64,000 bases of DNA from Acanthosepion pharaonis (taxonomy: Eukaryota > Mollusca > Cephalopoda > Sepiida > Sepiidae). A model generated the notes under the pieces. It searched no databases. It was given only the letters and a program-made list of their open reading frames with translations, and had not been told where the DNA came from. Position 1 is the stretch's first letter. Each line of letters opens with the position of its first letter. The position numbers and the translations under genes were made by a program. This document shows positions 1 to 10,541 of the stretch, piece by piece. The stretch lies in contig CAHIKZ030005437.1 of the NCBI GenBank assembly GCA_903632075.3, positions 336,001-400,000 of the forward strand, in the 5' to 3' direction.

Positions 1-80
1 ATTTCTGGGCTACATAATTAAGAAAGAATGTTTGGAGAATTTAACACTGACAAAATATATTAAAGATAAGAGAAGCATAA

Positions 81-156
81 AAGAATGAATATGAGTGATA
101 TTTAATTGAAAATATACAGAATTACTCTTTATTAATGAAGAAGTGTGCCAGCAGGA
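81..156 (-). repeat. Dispersed repeat R1, copy 1 (possible retroelement 3' end)
   Basis: About 75 bases are nearly identical to 5209-5284, in the same orientation; the only clear difference is C versus T near the right end. On the minus strand both copies contain an AATAAA-type signal (ttaataaagag) followed by AT-rich sequence, as expected for a transcript 3' end. The flanks differ, so this is a dispersed repeat and not part of one long duplication. At copy 2 the sequence lies just downstream of a degenerate minus-strand ORF region, which suggests that both are 3' ends of one retroelement family (inference). Confidence 0.75.
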
Positions 157-360
157 GACAACTAGTAAACAGTTTGGTGTGTTTTTGTTAATGGATGATA
201 AAACAATGACTAAGAGGGATGGCAAATGGTCAAAAGATGCTTGTAGCACAAAAACAGAAATCGTGGAGAGCTTTGATCACCGACGTCCTGAAAAGGATAT
301 GACACATAAAATAAAATGACATTTTTATTATGAAACTAGTATGTTTGCAAACATATTGTG

Positions 361-465
<105 letters not shown>

Positions 466-599
466 AAATATAGTTTTAAAATATACTGAATTTATGGTTG
501 AAAGTGATCCATATTAGTGCTAGAACGTATGTAGATATAAAAGTGGATATTGAAATCAATATTCATCGGTGACAATCTGTTTCATGCTTTAATAGTAAA

Positions 600-800
600 C
601 TTCAGGCCACCAGACACTGTTGTTGACCTCAATATCCACTCTTTTATTAAACAATATATTTATTTACTTTCGTCTACCGGCCTGAATTTTTTAAAAATTT
701 ACGCTTTCTGGCAGGACTCGAACCTACGTGCCTCTGAGCATAATCAGTAATCGTTAAATCCGATACGCTCTGATCAAGTAACCTATTAATAACAAATCAG
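600..800 (-). mobile_element. tRNA-derived SINE remnant
   Basis: On the minus strand, near 716-727, there is a perfect Pol III B box (GGTTCGAGTCC) with a pairing T-arm around it. Upstream is an A-box-like stretch and a short ATCG/CGAT anticodon-type stem. The downstream body ends in an AT-rich tail near 650-690 (agtaaataaatatattg), and this tail recurs at 977-1059. The combination of tRNA-like head, non-tRNA body and AT tail is SINE architecture. A T is missing at the position before the anticodon and the rest of the clover-leaf is poor, so a functional tRNA gene is unlikely. Confidence 0.55.
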
Positions 801-913
801 TCGCGCAACTCCCAATAAGTCATAGCTCTCCCGAAATCTTTCATATCTTCGCAGTTTTGTATCCAAACCTGAACAATGAGAATTTTAGAATTGATCTTTT
901 ATTAACCCGACAG

Positions 914-1119
914 ATTTTTATCACTTTAAACGTTATTTTTAGCGGTTACTCGAATTTGAGTAGACGTTACATTTACTTATTAAATAGTATATTTATTTAC
1001 TTTCTCCTCTCGGTCCGAATGAATAGACGAAAATAAATAAATATACTGTTTAATAAATAAACGGAGAGTCTACACAAATACGAGTATCCATAAAAATAAT
1101 GTTTAAAGTGATAAAAATA
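914..1119. repeat. Foldback (long inverted repeat) element
   Basis: The left arm (about 914-1008) and right arm (about 1026-1119) are reverse complements over roughly 90 bases with scattered mismatches. Examples are atttttatcactttaaac at the left and gtttaaagtgataaaaat at the right. The spacer is about 17 bases. The inner part of the arms (tatatttatttac) is shared with the SINE tail at 650-690. Confidence 0.8.
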
Positions 1120-1176
1120 TATAAGACTATATATACTGACATTTATCTTTAAATTTCAGATTTACAAATATTACTA

Positions 1177-1177
<1 letters not shown>

Positions 1178-1218
<41 letters not shown>

Positions 1219-1250
1219 CTATCTATATCTATCTCTATATATATTTGAAG
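1178..1250. repeat. (ATT)n microsatellite with TATC/TA flank
   Basis: About 13 ATT units are followed by a short degenerate tctatctatatct stretch. Confidence 0.95.
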
Positions 1251-2105
1251 ATATGAAAGCAAGTAAAAGAACATTATAAAGTGAAACGTCTATATCACAC
1301 ATTTATCAAAAATATAATAAATTTAGGTTTACATTGGATCTTAAAATAACAGAGCTAGAGATTGAGTTCTTCATAGAAATAACCAACTAACACAGCTTAG
1401 GAGGCAACAGAGGGGTGGAGTAGTATTGTAGATAGGAAAATTTTAGCCGCCTTCAATGATGGTGTCAAGACAAAGGCAGATAATTATTATAAGTTCTTGA
1501 ACAAGATGCTTTCTGAATGTTACAAGTGACATGTTTTGAGATAGAGAATAAATTAATGCAGGAATATTCTGCAAATCTGGCTATTATCGAATTTAGCAAA
1601 AAAGCTTTCAAAAAAAAAAAAAAAGAAATTAATAGAATGTCACTACCTTTTCTAGATATTAATGCAATGTGGATCTGTCCATCATTAATGGAAATATATA
1701 TGAGAATTGAAACCAATATTTGTTTGAATATTACTGAGAAGCAATAAAAACTGCTTCAAGTAATGTTAAAGTTGAAATAAAAGAAAAATCAACAAAATCA
1801 ATATCTGTTTATGAATGTTAAAGAATATCAATTAACGTGTAAAACTAAAATAATACTTTATTTGATAATATATGGTATTATGTTAATCAAATGTTTTATC
1901 TTCTGAATTTATAAATAGAAGAATATGTTACACTTTGCATAACACATTTCACCATGTAAACAAGATATTATCAATAGTTTTTTTTAAATGATGATATATA
2001 TTATAAGCTGAAACTTATATGATATATTCTTCATATAAATATATTTGGGACTTTTTATCAACAGTGATTGGTTAATACCAATTTTATTATTAAAACATTG
2101 ACATA
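1251..2105. other. Anonymous AT-rich interval
   Basis: No ORF here resembles a known protein. The two short ORFs near 1465-1747 lie on opposite strands, cross an A-homopolymer and look fortuitous. The interval ends at the TA target site of the Tc1 element. Confidence 0.6.
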
Positions 2106-2285
2106 CACTGCGTGCCAAATTATTATCGAGATAACTTTTTTCTAATATTTCAAAAACCGTCCAATCAATTTACACAAAATCTTCACACAATATTGGCAAC
2201 ACTAACCTGCGCAATCACTGAAATTTTCGTACTGATCTGCGCAATGTAAACAAACTGGCACCATATTTGTTATCAGCACGGTGAT
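2106..2285 (+). repeat. Left 180 bp terminal inverted repeat of the Tc1-like element
   Basis: It starts immediately after the TA at 2104-2105 and ends ...cagcacggtgat. It is the reverse complement of 3482-3661 with about a dozen substitutions and no length change. Confidence 0.96.
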
Positions 2286-2323
2286 ATACGTATATTAGAA
2301 AAGCGTAAGAATTTAGTGAATAG

Positions 2324-3317
2324 ATGTGCCGTAAAAGCAGTTTAAGTGATGCTGAAAAGAAAACTATCACCTTAGAACATTCAAAAGGTAAATCTATCCT
2401 AGAAATTTCTAAAATGATAGGGAGGTATCATCAAAAAGTGAAAAAGTTCACCGCCGACCCTACACAAGTACGCAAAAGGGCAGGTAAAGGCAAACCGAGG
2501 GTTATTTCACGTCGTCTCATGTCACGACTTAAACGAGGGGCCAGTCAAGAGCTTTTCAGTCGTACTGGGGATCCTACTGTGTCTAAAAGTACTCGGTGTC
2601 GGTATCTGAGAGAAATAGCAACAACAGTCAAACCTGTATCGAAGCGTCCGTTGATGAGAAATCACATTCAAAATCGATTGAAATGTGTCGAGGACAATAT
2701 GAAGATTGACTTCTCTAATGTTTTGTTCACAGACGAAACTCGAGCAACACTTGATGGGACAGATAGATGGTGCAAAGTCTGGGTAATGAACGGACAGAAT
2801 CGCCATCAGCGTTTGAGACACCAACAAGGCGGTGAAGGCATAATGATCTGGGGTGGTATTATTGGAAAAACATTAGTGGGCCCATGGAGAGTACCAGATG
2901 GCGTCAAAATGAATGCTGATGCATACATAGTGTTTATGAAGTAGCATCATGAACCGTGGATGAAAAGGCAAAGAGTTGCCTTCAGAAGGGCCATTGTTTT
3001 TATGCAAGGTAATGCTCCCTCACATGCTGCTCACAAGACTACTGAATATTTGAAACAGTTAGGCTTCGATGGACCTCGAAAAATGAAGTGGCCAACAAAT
3101 TCTCCGGATTTGAACCCAATCGAAAACCTTTGGAGCATCATGAAGCGAAGACTGTACGCCAACGGACGAAAATTCAGGAGCAACGCTGAGTTGTTGGGAA
3201 GCAATTCTTGACATATCTCGCGGCATTACAGCAGATGACATCCTACAATTAACAAATTCTATGGATCGTCGACTTCATCAAGTAATTTCAAAACCGGGAA
3301 ATCACATTCCCTATTAA
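2324..3317 (+). pseudogene. Tc1-like transposase, disabled
   Basis: This is a cut-and-paste DNA transposase of about 331 codons when read through its defects, the usual size for Tc1. The N-terminus (LSDAEKKTITLEHSKGKS, then LEISKMIGR) fits a paired-like helix-turn-helix that binds the inverted repeats. The catalytic domain shows VLFTDET with the first Asp (codon 137), MIWGGI, then MQGNAPSH, and NSPDLNPIENLW with the Glu at codon 267. Three lesions are visible. An in-frame TAG lies at 2942-2944. The second catalytic Asp is Gly (GGT at 3008-3010, codon 229), where the family has DNAPxH. A +1 frameshift near 3191-3196 is followed, in the other frame, by WEAILDISRGITADDI up to a TAA at 3315. There are 37 residues between codon 229 and the Glu, so the ancestor looks DD37E-like and not the commoner DD34E. 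Confidence 0.95.
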
Positions 3318-3481
3318 TTTGTTTAAAACTGTGCCTTTGTTTGTATCTGTTATTATTTGTTTGATCATCTTATTTATTATCTTCTTTTGATCATAAACAT
3401 TCACGTGCAACATTAATAAACGTTTTGTTTGCTCAATTCTGGGAATTTTACTAAACCTTTCTAATAATTTGGCACACTCAA

Positions 3482-3661
3482 ATCACCGTGCTGATAACAA
3501 ATATGGCGCCAGTTTGTTTACATTGCGCAGATCAGTACGAAAATGTCAGTGATTGCGCAGGTCCGTATTGCCAACATTGAGTGAAAATTTTGTGTGAATT
3601 GATTGGGCGGTTTTTGAAATGTTAGAAAAAAGTTATCTCGATAATAATTTGGCACGCAGTG
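3482..3661 (-). repeat. Right 180 bp terminal inverted repeat of the Tc1-like element
   Basis: It begins atcaccgtgctg and ends ggcacgcagtg immediately before the TA at 3662-3663. It mirrors 2106-2285. Confidence 0.96.
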
Positions 3662-3663
3662 TA

Positions 3664-4085
3664 TATAATAAAATCAAGCATATATTGTATTTTGTAACTT
3701 TTCCAGCAAACATTATACAATCATATAGGTATTTAAAGTTTTCTTGTTCCCTCATAAATCTTTGCTATGTGTCACATTGAATGAAGCTAAATCAAGCTGT
3801 AGAATATCAATATATGTTTGCCGCTTTCTATTGACTCAAAAATATGCTACTTAAAATGTTTATAAGAATTAAAAATGATTTCGTTGTTGACTAACGACAG
3901 CCACATACGTGTAAAATTAAAGATAGAGGAATGTAAAGGGAAATCGAAGCCGCAGAACGAGTGTGGAATAGTGCTTAGCTGATTTCGAGTCATTTGGCCT
4001 TAAACAAAATTGAAATGCATAATAACAGCTGGGGGTAATTATAATGCAAGTAAACATAATACAGAAACGATGGTAAGATAACTTC
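3664..4085. other. Anonymous AT-rich interval
   Basis: It lies between the Tc1 right target site and the LINE remnant. The ORF on the minus strand at 3917-4108 has no recognisable motif. Confidence 0.5.
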
Positions 4086-4089
4086 TTCA

Positions 4090-4772
4090 CGGTCAATATC
4101 CTGCTCAAACAAATCCCTTACCCGCCAGTGGCTACGTAGTGCAAGGTTTAACGCTGAAACCAAAGATTTGATTCTTATTGAACAGGTCCAATACTTGCTA
4201 ACTAGAAATTACCAAGCACACATACCAATGCAGATTCTGTGATAAATATTCAGAAACAATTGAGCACCTCGTATCAAGTTACACGGTATTGGCACCCACT
4301 GAATATAAAACCCGGCATGACAGCTTGGGCCAATATCTGCATTGGCAAATCTGCAACTTTTACAAGAAATTGATATAAATATCACCCAAAGCCGGTTATA
4401 GGAACTATAATAATCTTATGGGACGTTACAATGCACAGAGACAGAACAATCAAAGCTAATGGCCCAGACATCGTAATCAAAGACCACATAAACAAAATGT
4501 GCTTCTTATTGGCATGACAGTTCCTGCAGGCGGTAATGTATCTTTGAAGATCTTAAAAAATATCAAAATACAAGGACATTGAAATCGAAATCTTAAAAAT
4601 GTGGCACATAATGACATCAATAATTCCACTTGTAGCTGAAGTCCTCGGAATGATTGGAAAAGGTTCCGATAGACTCATCGAAGGGATTCCTGGTAGTCCA
4701 TGCCTTATAGAAACACAAAATATTGTATTCACAAGTACAGCTGACACATTACGAAGAGCTTTATATATGTAA
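4090..4772 (+). pseudogene. Non-LTR retrotransposon C-terminus (R4/R2-like ORF2 end)
   Basis: This is a decayed end of a reverse-transcriptase polyprotein, recognised by translating across frameshifts. Near 4126 the frame reads QWLRSARFNAETKDL. It is followed by a zinc-finger-like segment (QCRFCDKYSETIEHLV, then APTEYKTRHD and QYLHW) that is characteristic of the C-terminal region of these elements. After a frameshift the C-terminal block continues as KANGPDIVIKDH, then YKDIEIEILKMWHI, IIPLVAEVLGMIGKG and ADTLRRALYM, and stops at 4770-4772. These blocks match the conserved tail of a widespread animal LINE group; the exact clade is my inference. At least three frame breaks make it dead. The RT palm is absent, so it is a 5'-truncated copy. 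Confidence 0.82.
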
Positions 4773-5208
4773 AATGTGTGTGATCTTAGGTGTTTTTTTT
4801 TTACTGAATTCCTAACGACAACCACTAAACATTTACAGTGAACATGAAATTGCACGAAATAATATCGTGCCACGAATATGTAATTTGCCATGACCCTAAT
4901 GAACTATTGCATATGTCTCACTGGCATAAGTCATTAGTGTTAAGAGAGAAATAAAAGCTAGGATTTCCCAAATTGATTTTTTTTAACGCAGACTGAATGA
5001 AGCTCCTTTCTACTATCCGTAATACTTTTCATTTGCTGTTATGATTTCCTAAGATAAGCTTAGTAAATATCAACGAATAAAATATTAAACTGCTTAAATG
5101 AACGGATGTTTTAATCATTGGAGTTGCATGACTGTGACAAGCAGTAATGAAAGAATATTTTTAGTTGAGGCTATTTAGAAATTTCTTTAAAACCGATAAT
5201 TCAATTAA
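4773..5208. other. Probable LINE 3' flank and anonymous DNA
   Basis: The first ~60 bases after the LINE stop include a T-homopolymer and cctaacgacaaccactaaa, which resembles cagcgacaatcactaaa at 7719-7735. The rest shows nothing recognisable. Confidence 0.4.
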
Positions 5209-5284
5209 AAGAATGAATATGAGTGATATTTAATTGAAAATATACAGAATTACTCTTTATTAATGAAGAAGTGTGCCAGTAGGA
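5209..5284 (-). repeat. Dispersed repeat R1, copy 2
   Basis: Near-identical to 81-156 and in the same orientation. On the minus strand it carries a ttaataaagag polyadenylation-like signal. It lies just downstream, in the minus-strand sense, of the degenerate ORF region at 5290-6500. Confidence 0.75.
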
Positions 5285-5289
5285 GTTTG

Positions 5290-6500
5290 GGCAGGGGATG
5301 GAATAGGGGTATTGGGGGTACTGGAAGATGTAGGATGGTCCTAGAATAATGATTTTGGAATGGGGGTCTTTTTTTAGGGTTGTCATTTTAGAGGGAGTGT
5401 GATATAGGGATCTCAGGGCTAAAGGAGTGTGGTTTTGTGGATGGGGAAGACGGTGCCGAGCATGAAGGGCCAGATTTTTTGAAGAGACGTTTCTCTTTAA
5501 GTGTCTCCTTCAATTTTTGCAACTTTCCGCTTTCTCGAATGATGTCTCATACTTTAATTTCTGTTGCCGAAGAAAAGTAGCCCTTAGAACTTGTAGAGGG
5601 AATGGGATGTCTGTGTCTTTATCCTTAGAAGCTTCTGTGAGACGATGTTCCGCTCCCCGGAGCTTCTCTCTAGCCTTATTAATGCCCTGCCATTCCCACT
5701 TCCCCTTCTCCTCAAGCGCACAAGCAGCGAACAAAGGTTTCCGGGTGGGTGAGATCTTTAGTTTTGAGGTCTCGGCAGTTTGCGGCTTCGCAGTCGGCAG
5801 GCGTCGGTAGCAGTACGTCCCACATGAAAAAACATTTTTCTTTAATGACTCTCAGCGGTTTAACTCCCAGGGACGTCAACTATTTTATGACGGTGGAGCG
5901 ACAAAATTTGCACGAACGCTTGTCCACCACAAAGACTGACGCAATTCTTATTTCACCTTTTCGTAGTTCCACGGGGTTTGTCAGGAGACCATCTTCTGTG
6001 ATGAGATGAGCGTAGATCTTCACTTTCTCCAGGAAGTCCCTAATGTTGATAATGCATTTCGGCGGAGACTTGCGGCAAGAGGCAGTTTCCCTGACGACTT
6101 CTTTGTCTTTATTTTTTTTCTGTTGTATTTGTCCCTTCTGATTTTTGTTTTTTCTCAGCCACCATACTTGTTGGGGTTTTCCTCGTTTTTTTTTCCTCCA
6201 TTTTAGGCCACCATAGTTTCCTTGTCTTTCATTTTGGTACTATCTTCGTTCGGCTTGGTAAAAACTTTCAGCCACAATTTCTTTACTTAGGTCAATAGGC
6301 GTCTTGGTATTTTCCGCTTTATCAGGCGAGACTTTCTTGGGACCAAATAGATTCTTCTTGATCGACCTGCTTCGGCCAACCATTCTTACTGATGAGATAT
6401 TAAAATTTTTTTTAAGAGTAAATCTAAAAATATATTTTTTCGAAAAAGAAAAATCTTGGTTCAGTCCAAAAATTGTTGGACGAAAAAAGTAATATATATA
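5290..6500 (-). pseudogene. Degenerate ORF region, possible retroelement ORF1/gag-like
   Basis: A minus-strand protein-like signal runs through several frames and is noticeably less AT-rich than the flanks. It appears to begin at MVGRSRSIKKNLFGPKK (near 6444) and breaks at 6240. It resumes as KCIINIRDFLEKVKIYAHLI, then LLTNPVELRKGEIRIASVF, to a stop near 5888. Beyond that come a short stretch with PLRVIKEKCFFMWDVLLP and a charged helical stretch at 5510-5734 (INKAREKLRGAEHRLTEASK). A Pro/Thr/Ser-rich tail and the R1 repeat with its AATAAA signal follow. The basic N-terminus, the absence of introns and the shared 3' end suggest a retroelement ORF1, but I do not recognise the family. A processed host pseudogene is an alternative. 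Confidence 0.4.
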
Positions 6501-6545
6501 TATATATAAAAACAGGGAAACAGAATACGTAAAAAATCTTACGCT

Positions 6546-6948
6546 TAAGTTAAAATGGCTGAGGTTACACGAACAAAAAATCAAGTCTTTTTAAAAAAAA
6601 TAAACTAAAAATAAAACAGTGGAAATATAGACACAAAAAGTAAAAAACAAACAAACACGGAACTCCTTCAAAATGAAGAAAGATTTAACAAATATAACAC
6701 AACAAAAAATTGTTTCAAATAAAAAAACAAGTAGACGTGCAAAAATAGAAAAAAGTGATATATAAACAAAAAAATCTATTTTTTTATAATACAACAGCAA
6801 AGGAAAAAGGAAAACAAAATAAGTAAAATAACAAGTCTAACAATTAAACCAAAATGGCCGATGTTACACGAAAAAAAAAAAAACGTTTTGCTAAAAAATT
6901 AAGGAAATTACAAATAAAACAACGGAAAGATAGACAGGAAAATAAAAC
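6546..6948. repeat. Diverged tandem repeat, ~297 bp period
   Basis: The blocks starting near 6546 and 6843 share about 100 bases with indels. Both contain aaaatggc[t/c]ga[g/t]gttacacga followed by an A-rich stretch and a similar agatagaca segment. The preceding sequence is also alike. A third weak echo (caaaatggtcggtgaaac) occurs near 7314. They lie upstream, in the minus-strand sense, of the degenerate ORF region and could be its 5' repeats (inference). Confidence 0.6.
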
Positions 6949-8679
6949 AGAAGTTATTAGAACTGTTTAAACAGATAAACGATTTAACACGTAAAAATAT
7001 ACAAAGATAAACAAAAGTTATTAGAAAGATAAACTGAAATTAATATCGGAGGGAATACAGAAAAAAGTAAGTTCTATATAAGCAGAAATGATAATGTAAA
7101 TGAAAAGTCCTATTAAAATTAGGTGTTAAACAAAGATAAAATAAAAACTGGGAGAGGGTGAAAGAAGAGCTAAAAAGAAAAAATTTAGTCAAAATAATGA
7201 GCAAAAAGTAACGTAAGAAGATTAAAGTTTTAAACTTAACACAGACTTCAGAGACCAAAACAAAAATTTCAAGATTAGTACAGCAAAAATAAAGTTAAAG
7301 TCAAAGTGCTGGTCAAAATGGTCGGTGAAACAGAAAACCTTTCATTTAATCCCGTTTCCTCTGTTTAGACTTGACAGTTTTATACTCCAATGTGAAGTAA
7401 GATAGCACCACTCATATTCCGAGGGTATTCTGGATTAAAATAAATCCCTGTGTATATTCTGGTTTGAGGTTAATCTGGGTTGATACCTCATTCTGGGTAT
7501 CGTGAAAAATACTATTAATTACATGGTTAATGTCATAAAGTTAAAAATGAGTAAAATAGCAAAAATATGTCCGAATATTGAAGGATCAATGAAACACGAA
7601 GGCAACATCCCAATAATCCTAACAGCAAGACTGGAGATCCAAGGTAGTGTCGAGACCTCTTCAACAATCTTGATAAAAGTGATGCTGACTGAGGAACCCT
7701 TTTTCTATTCAATTTCCAGCGACAATCACTAAATTCATCTGTTGGGAGAATTCAGATGCGTAACTATTATGAAAATTTCAGTCAATTGTAGCAATAAAAT
7801 TGCGTATTAAATCTGAGTTGTTTTTCAAATAAATATGATTTTCATAATTATTGCCATAATTATAGTCATCTGTCTGTTATCACTGTAATTAAAATGATCA
7901 TCCTGATTATTGTCATCTTCGTCATAGACTAAATAGGAACTGCTTGATGGCCGTAAGTACTAAAACGATCGCTTAATTAATTGCTAATGAAGCGAAAAAA
8001 GTTTAATGACAAAATAAATTGTGGCATAAATAGCAAATGAATTTTTATCTTGACACGAGAATTTTGAATTGTACTTCATTGAAAAGATATAGGACTGGAT
8101 ATCCAGAAATATCTTCTCATGAAGTTTATAGTCGATATTCTACGAGAATGACTAAGCATTTTTGGTAAACTAGTATAAAACTAATAAAAAGCATTTACAC
8201 GTAAAAAAAATATTTGTTTTTCAGAAGGGACTCTTAAGTGTTGTTGTTATTATTAAATCTTATTTCTAAATTGTTTGAAGACAGACAAACCGATAGAGAA
8301 ATTGACAAAAAGGAAGAGAAATATACGTAAGCTACCTTCGGGGAGCAATAACGGGGGAGCTACTATCACAAATAATTACGTGAGAGTTGGTTCCCTGTTC
8401 GGTATCAATGAAAATAGCCTTGTTATAGAGTTGGATTTGTAGTAGGACAACTTAAAAACATCGCCATCACCATCACTACAACTACAATGACAGTGACGAC
8501 ACAAACATTACTACGAGGTAGTCAATAAAAATAAGGAGTAGGTAAATTAAGTATAAGTATTGTTCGTAATTTCAGAATTCAATAGTGGTAGATCCTCTGG
8601 TATGATATGCGAGTCTCGTTGTAAGCCATTTCTTTGTCCCAAATGATCATAATTTCACATGAAGTTTTGGATAAATATA
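6949..8679. other. Anonymous AT-rich interval
   Basis: The left part is strongly A-rich on the plus strand. The ORF at 7502-7732 contains a stretch that weakly resembles the C-terminal block of the LINE group seen at 4090-4772, and its downstream bases resemble that element's 3' flank. The similarity is too weak for a call. Nothing else is recognisable. Confidence 0.4.
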
Positions 8680-9101
8680 CAGGTTGCCCAATAAAAAGCG
8701 GCAAATTTATTTTCACTGTTTTATCTTGCAGGAATAATTGATCTTGAATAACCTTGAATAAATTTCTTGAATATTCCTGACCTTGAATTTGACTGTCACG
8801 TAATTACTTAACTCTGATTGGTTCTTTTATGATGATTAATTACTGTCGATCTTGTGACTCGTCATTTAAAGGTTATTTGCAGACAGCTTCCGTCTTTCAT
8901 TCTGGCCTTCTCGTATGGTTAAACAACTCACTGATTTTGAGCGCCAAGTTATCATACATTGCAAAGAATATTCGACGTATGGATTGACGAATGTGCAGAA
9001 ATTTTCCTGAATTTTTCAGTCACATCAGTGGTCACAAGTTTTCAACAGTTGTCTTACGTCTTTCTGAATTTACCGCCTTTTTTTTTTTACTGGGCACCCT
9101 G
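8680..9101 (+). mobile_element. Tc1-derived MITE (internally deleted DNA transposon)
   Basis: This is a 422 bp element between TA dinucleotides (8678-8679 and 9102-9103). Its imperfect terminal inverted repeats are caggttgcccaataaaaagc at the left and, reading inward, cagggtgcccagtaaaaaaa at the right, extending about 35 bases. It keeps the first codons of a Tc1-type transposase on the plus strand at 8915: MVKQLTDFERQVIIHCKEYS, a helix-turn-helix start. The coding sequence is then lost and the right end follows directly. It is therefore a deletion derivative that needed a transposase from elsewhere. The ends differ from those of the element at 2106-3661, so it belongs to another family. Confidence 0.9.
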
Positions 9102-9103
9102 TA

Positions 9104-10389
9104 TATCAACCAAAATTTTGTCATTAAATAAAAGGCGAAAATACGAGTGAAAAACTCTGAAATTTGTGGCTTTATACTCACCGGATAATACGTTTTAATA
9201 ACTTTTTTTACGCAAGAAAAGAAACCTTATTTTAAAACTGGCTGAAAATTTTCAAGTTTAAATTTGGTTTTATATATTTAAAATCGCTGACATGCATGCA
9301 TGGTAAAATTCTTTCTGTCAACTTAAATCTGTAAGGTGATCAGAAAAGACTTAGATAAATTTTTTTGTAAACTTCTAACTTCATAAAACCAAGAAAGTAG
9401 AAAGATAGAAAATGATCTTTATTGATAATGGCATAAACAATTAAACGTTTGTAACGTTACGGAAGAACTAATATAATGAATCTCATATTTCAAATTTTGG
9501 TTTCAGACACTTTTCGATTACAATTAGGCCGGCGTCAGAAATTCATTTTCATCTTTCCTGTTGTGCAAATAAAAACGTATGCCAATCAGACAGTCAGCAA
9601 CCAGTAACATCTCGACATTAACTTTTAATATCATCAAGGTGTGAAGAGTTCCAATTTAAAAGCCGACACTTATTTAATGGATAACCTCCTTCTCTCAATT
9701 TTCCTTTTATGTCAACAAATTAAATTTTCCTTTTGTGGTCTCGTATTTTTTCTATACTTTTTTTTTTTTTTTATTAATTTTCTCTCGTCATTATGTGAGA
9801 TTCTTTTTTTGAGGTCAATTAATTTACATAATTTTTCTTTCTCTTGTCTTTTCGTTTTGTTTTTTTTTCTTTCTGTGCATCATTTTCGTTTTCCATCATC
9901 ACCAGCGTTTCATGATCTGTGACTTTGGGCTGATCTATGATCTTCAACATTTAACACACTCCCTTAAGACTTCTGTGGCAAACAAAAGAAAAGTAAACCA
10001 ATTACTGAGTGCATTTTCTTTCTCACACACTCTATAAAGAGAGTAGAACTTATCGATTTAAATGAATATTTTTTTAGTCTATAACGAATAAGTAGAAAAT
10101 AGTCATTTTTTCGTATTATCTTTTTAAAACAAGTATACTCTGGATGTTGATGAAAGTCCTTATTAAAATAACAGGATAGTAGAATAATCAATAAGTAAAA
10201 AGTGAATAGATATTTTTTCAACCATTTGGTTGGAGGTGCAAATAGATCGGTAAATTAAAAAATTGCTTTTGAAGGTAGACTACGAAAGTTAAACACAAAA
10301 AAGAAAATCTACCTTTTTCTCGGCTACTTTTAGATCTTGCAATAAAGGAATTACCTGCTATTAACCTTTCTTTACATTAGAAAGTAAAA

Positions 10390-10390
<1 letters not shown>
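9104..10390. other. Anonymous AT-rich interval
   Basis: It contains a T-rich pyrimidine stretch at about 9750-9880 that creates a hydrophobic-looking but compositional ORF. No recognisable gene or element. Confidence 0.5.

Positions 10391-10440
<50 letters not shown>
10391..10440. repeat. (TATC)n microsatellite, first tract
   Basis: About 12 perfect tetranucleotide units. It is followed directly by a 5'-truncated SINE tail (10441-10500). Confidence 0.97.
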
Positions 10441-10500
10441 ACAGTCTTTGCATATCTAACTTTCTCTCACTCTGTTCTTATCTTTTTCTCGCTCTGTTTG

Positions 10501-10541
<41 letters not shown>

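Larger units (their letters stand above)
2106..3661 (+). mobile_element. Tc1-like DNA transposon, near full length, non-autonomous
   Basis: The element is 1556 bp and is bounded by TA dinucleotides (2104-2105 and 3662-3663), the Tc1/mariner target-site duplication. Its terminal inverted repeats are long and equal: 2106-2285 and 3482-3661, 180 bp each, with no indels and only scattered substitutions. Both begin cactgcgtgccaaatta when read inward. The interior carries one transposase reading frame on the plus strand (separate entry), broken by a stop, a frameshift and loss of a catalytic residue. A further copy of the terminal motif (aataatttggcacac) lies just inside the right repeat, near 3462-3478, with no matching left copy. 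The modest arm divergence suggests that it is not very old (inference). Confidence 0.96.

Noticed and set aside
716..790. Functional tRNA gene on the minus strand
   Set aside because: The B box is perfect, but the anticodon loop lacks the invariant T before the anticodon, the acceptor stem does not pair, and a SINE-type body follows.
7502..7732. Second copy of the R4/R2-like LINE C-terminus
   Set aside because: A few residues and the downstream tract resemble 4090-4772, but the alignment is too poor to support a call without a search.
9641..9922. 93-codon hydrophobic ORF with a signal-peptide look
   Set aside because: It is a pyrimidine-rich T tract. No start context, conserved motif or splice structure supports a gene.
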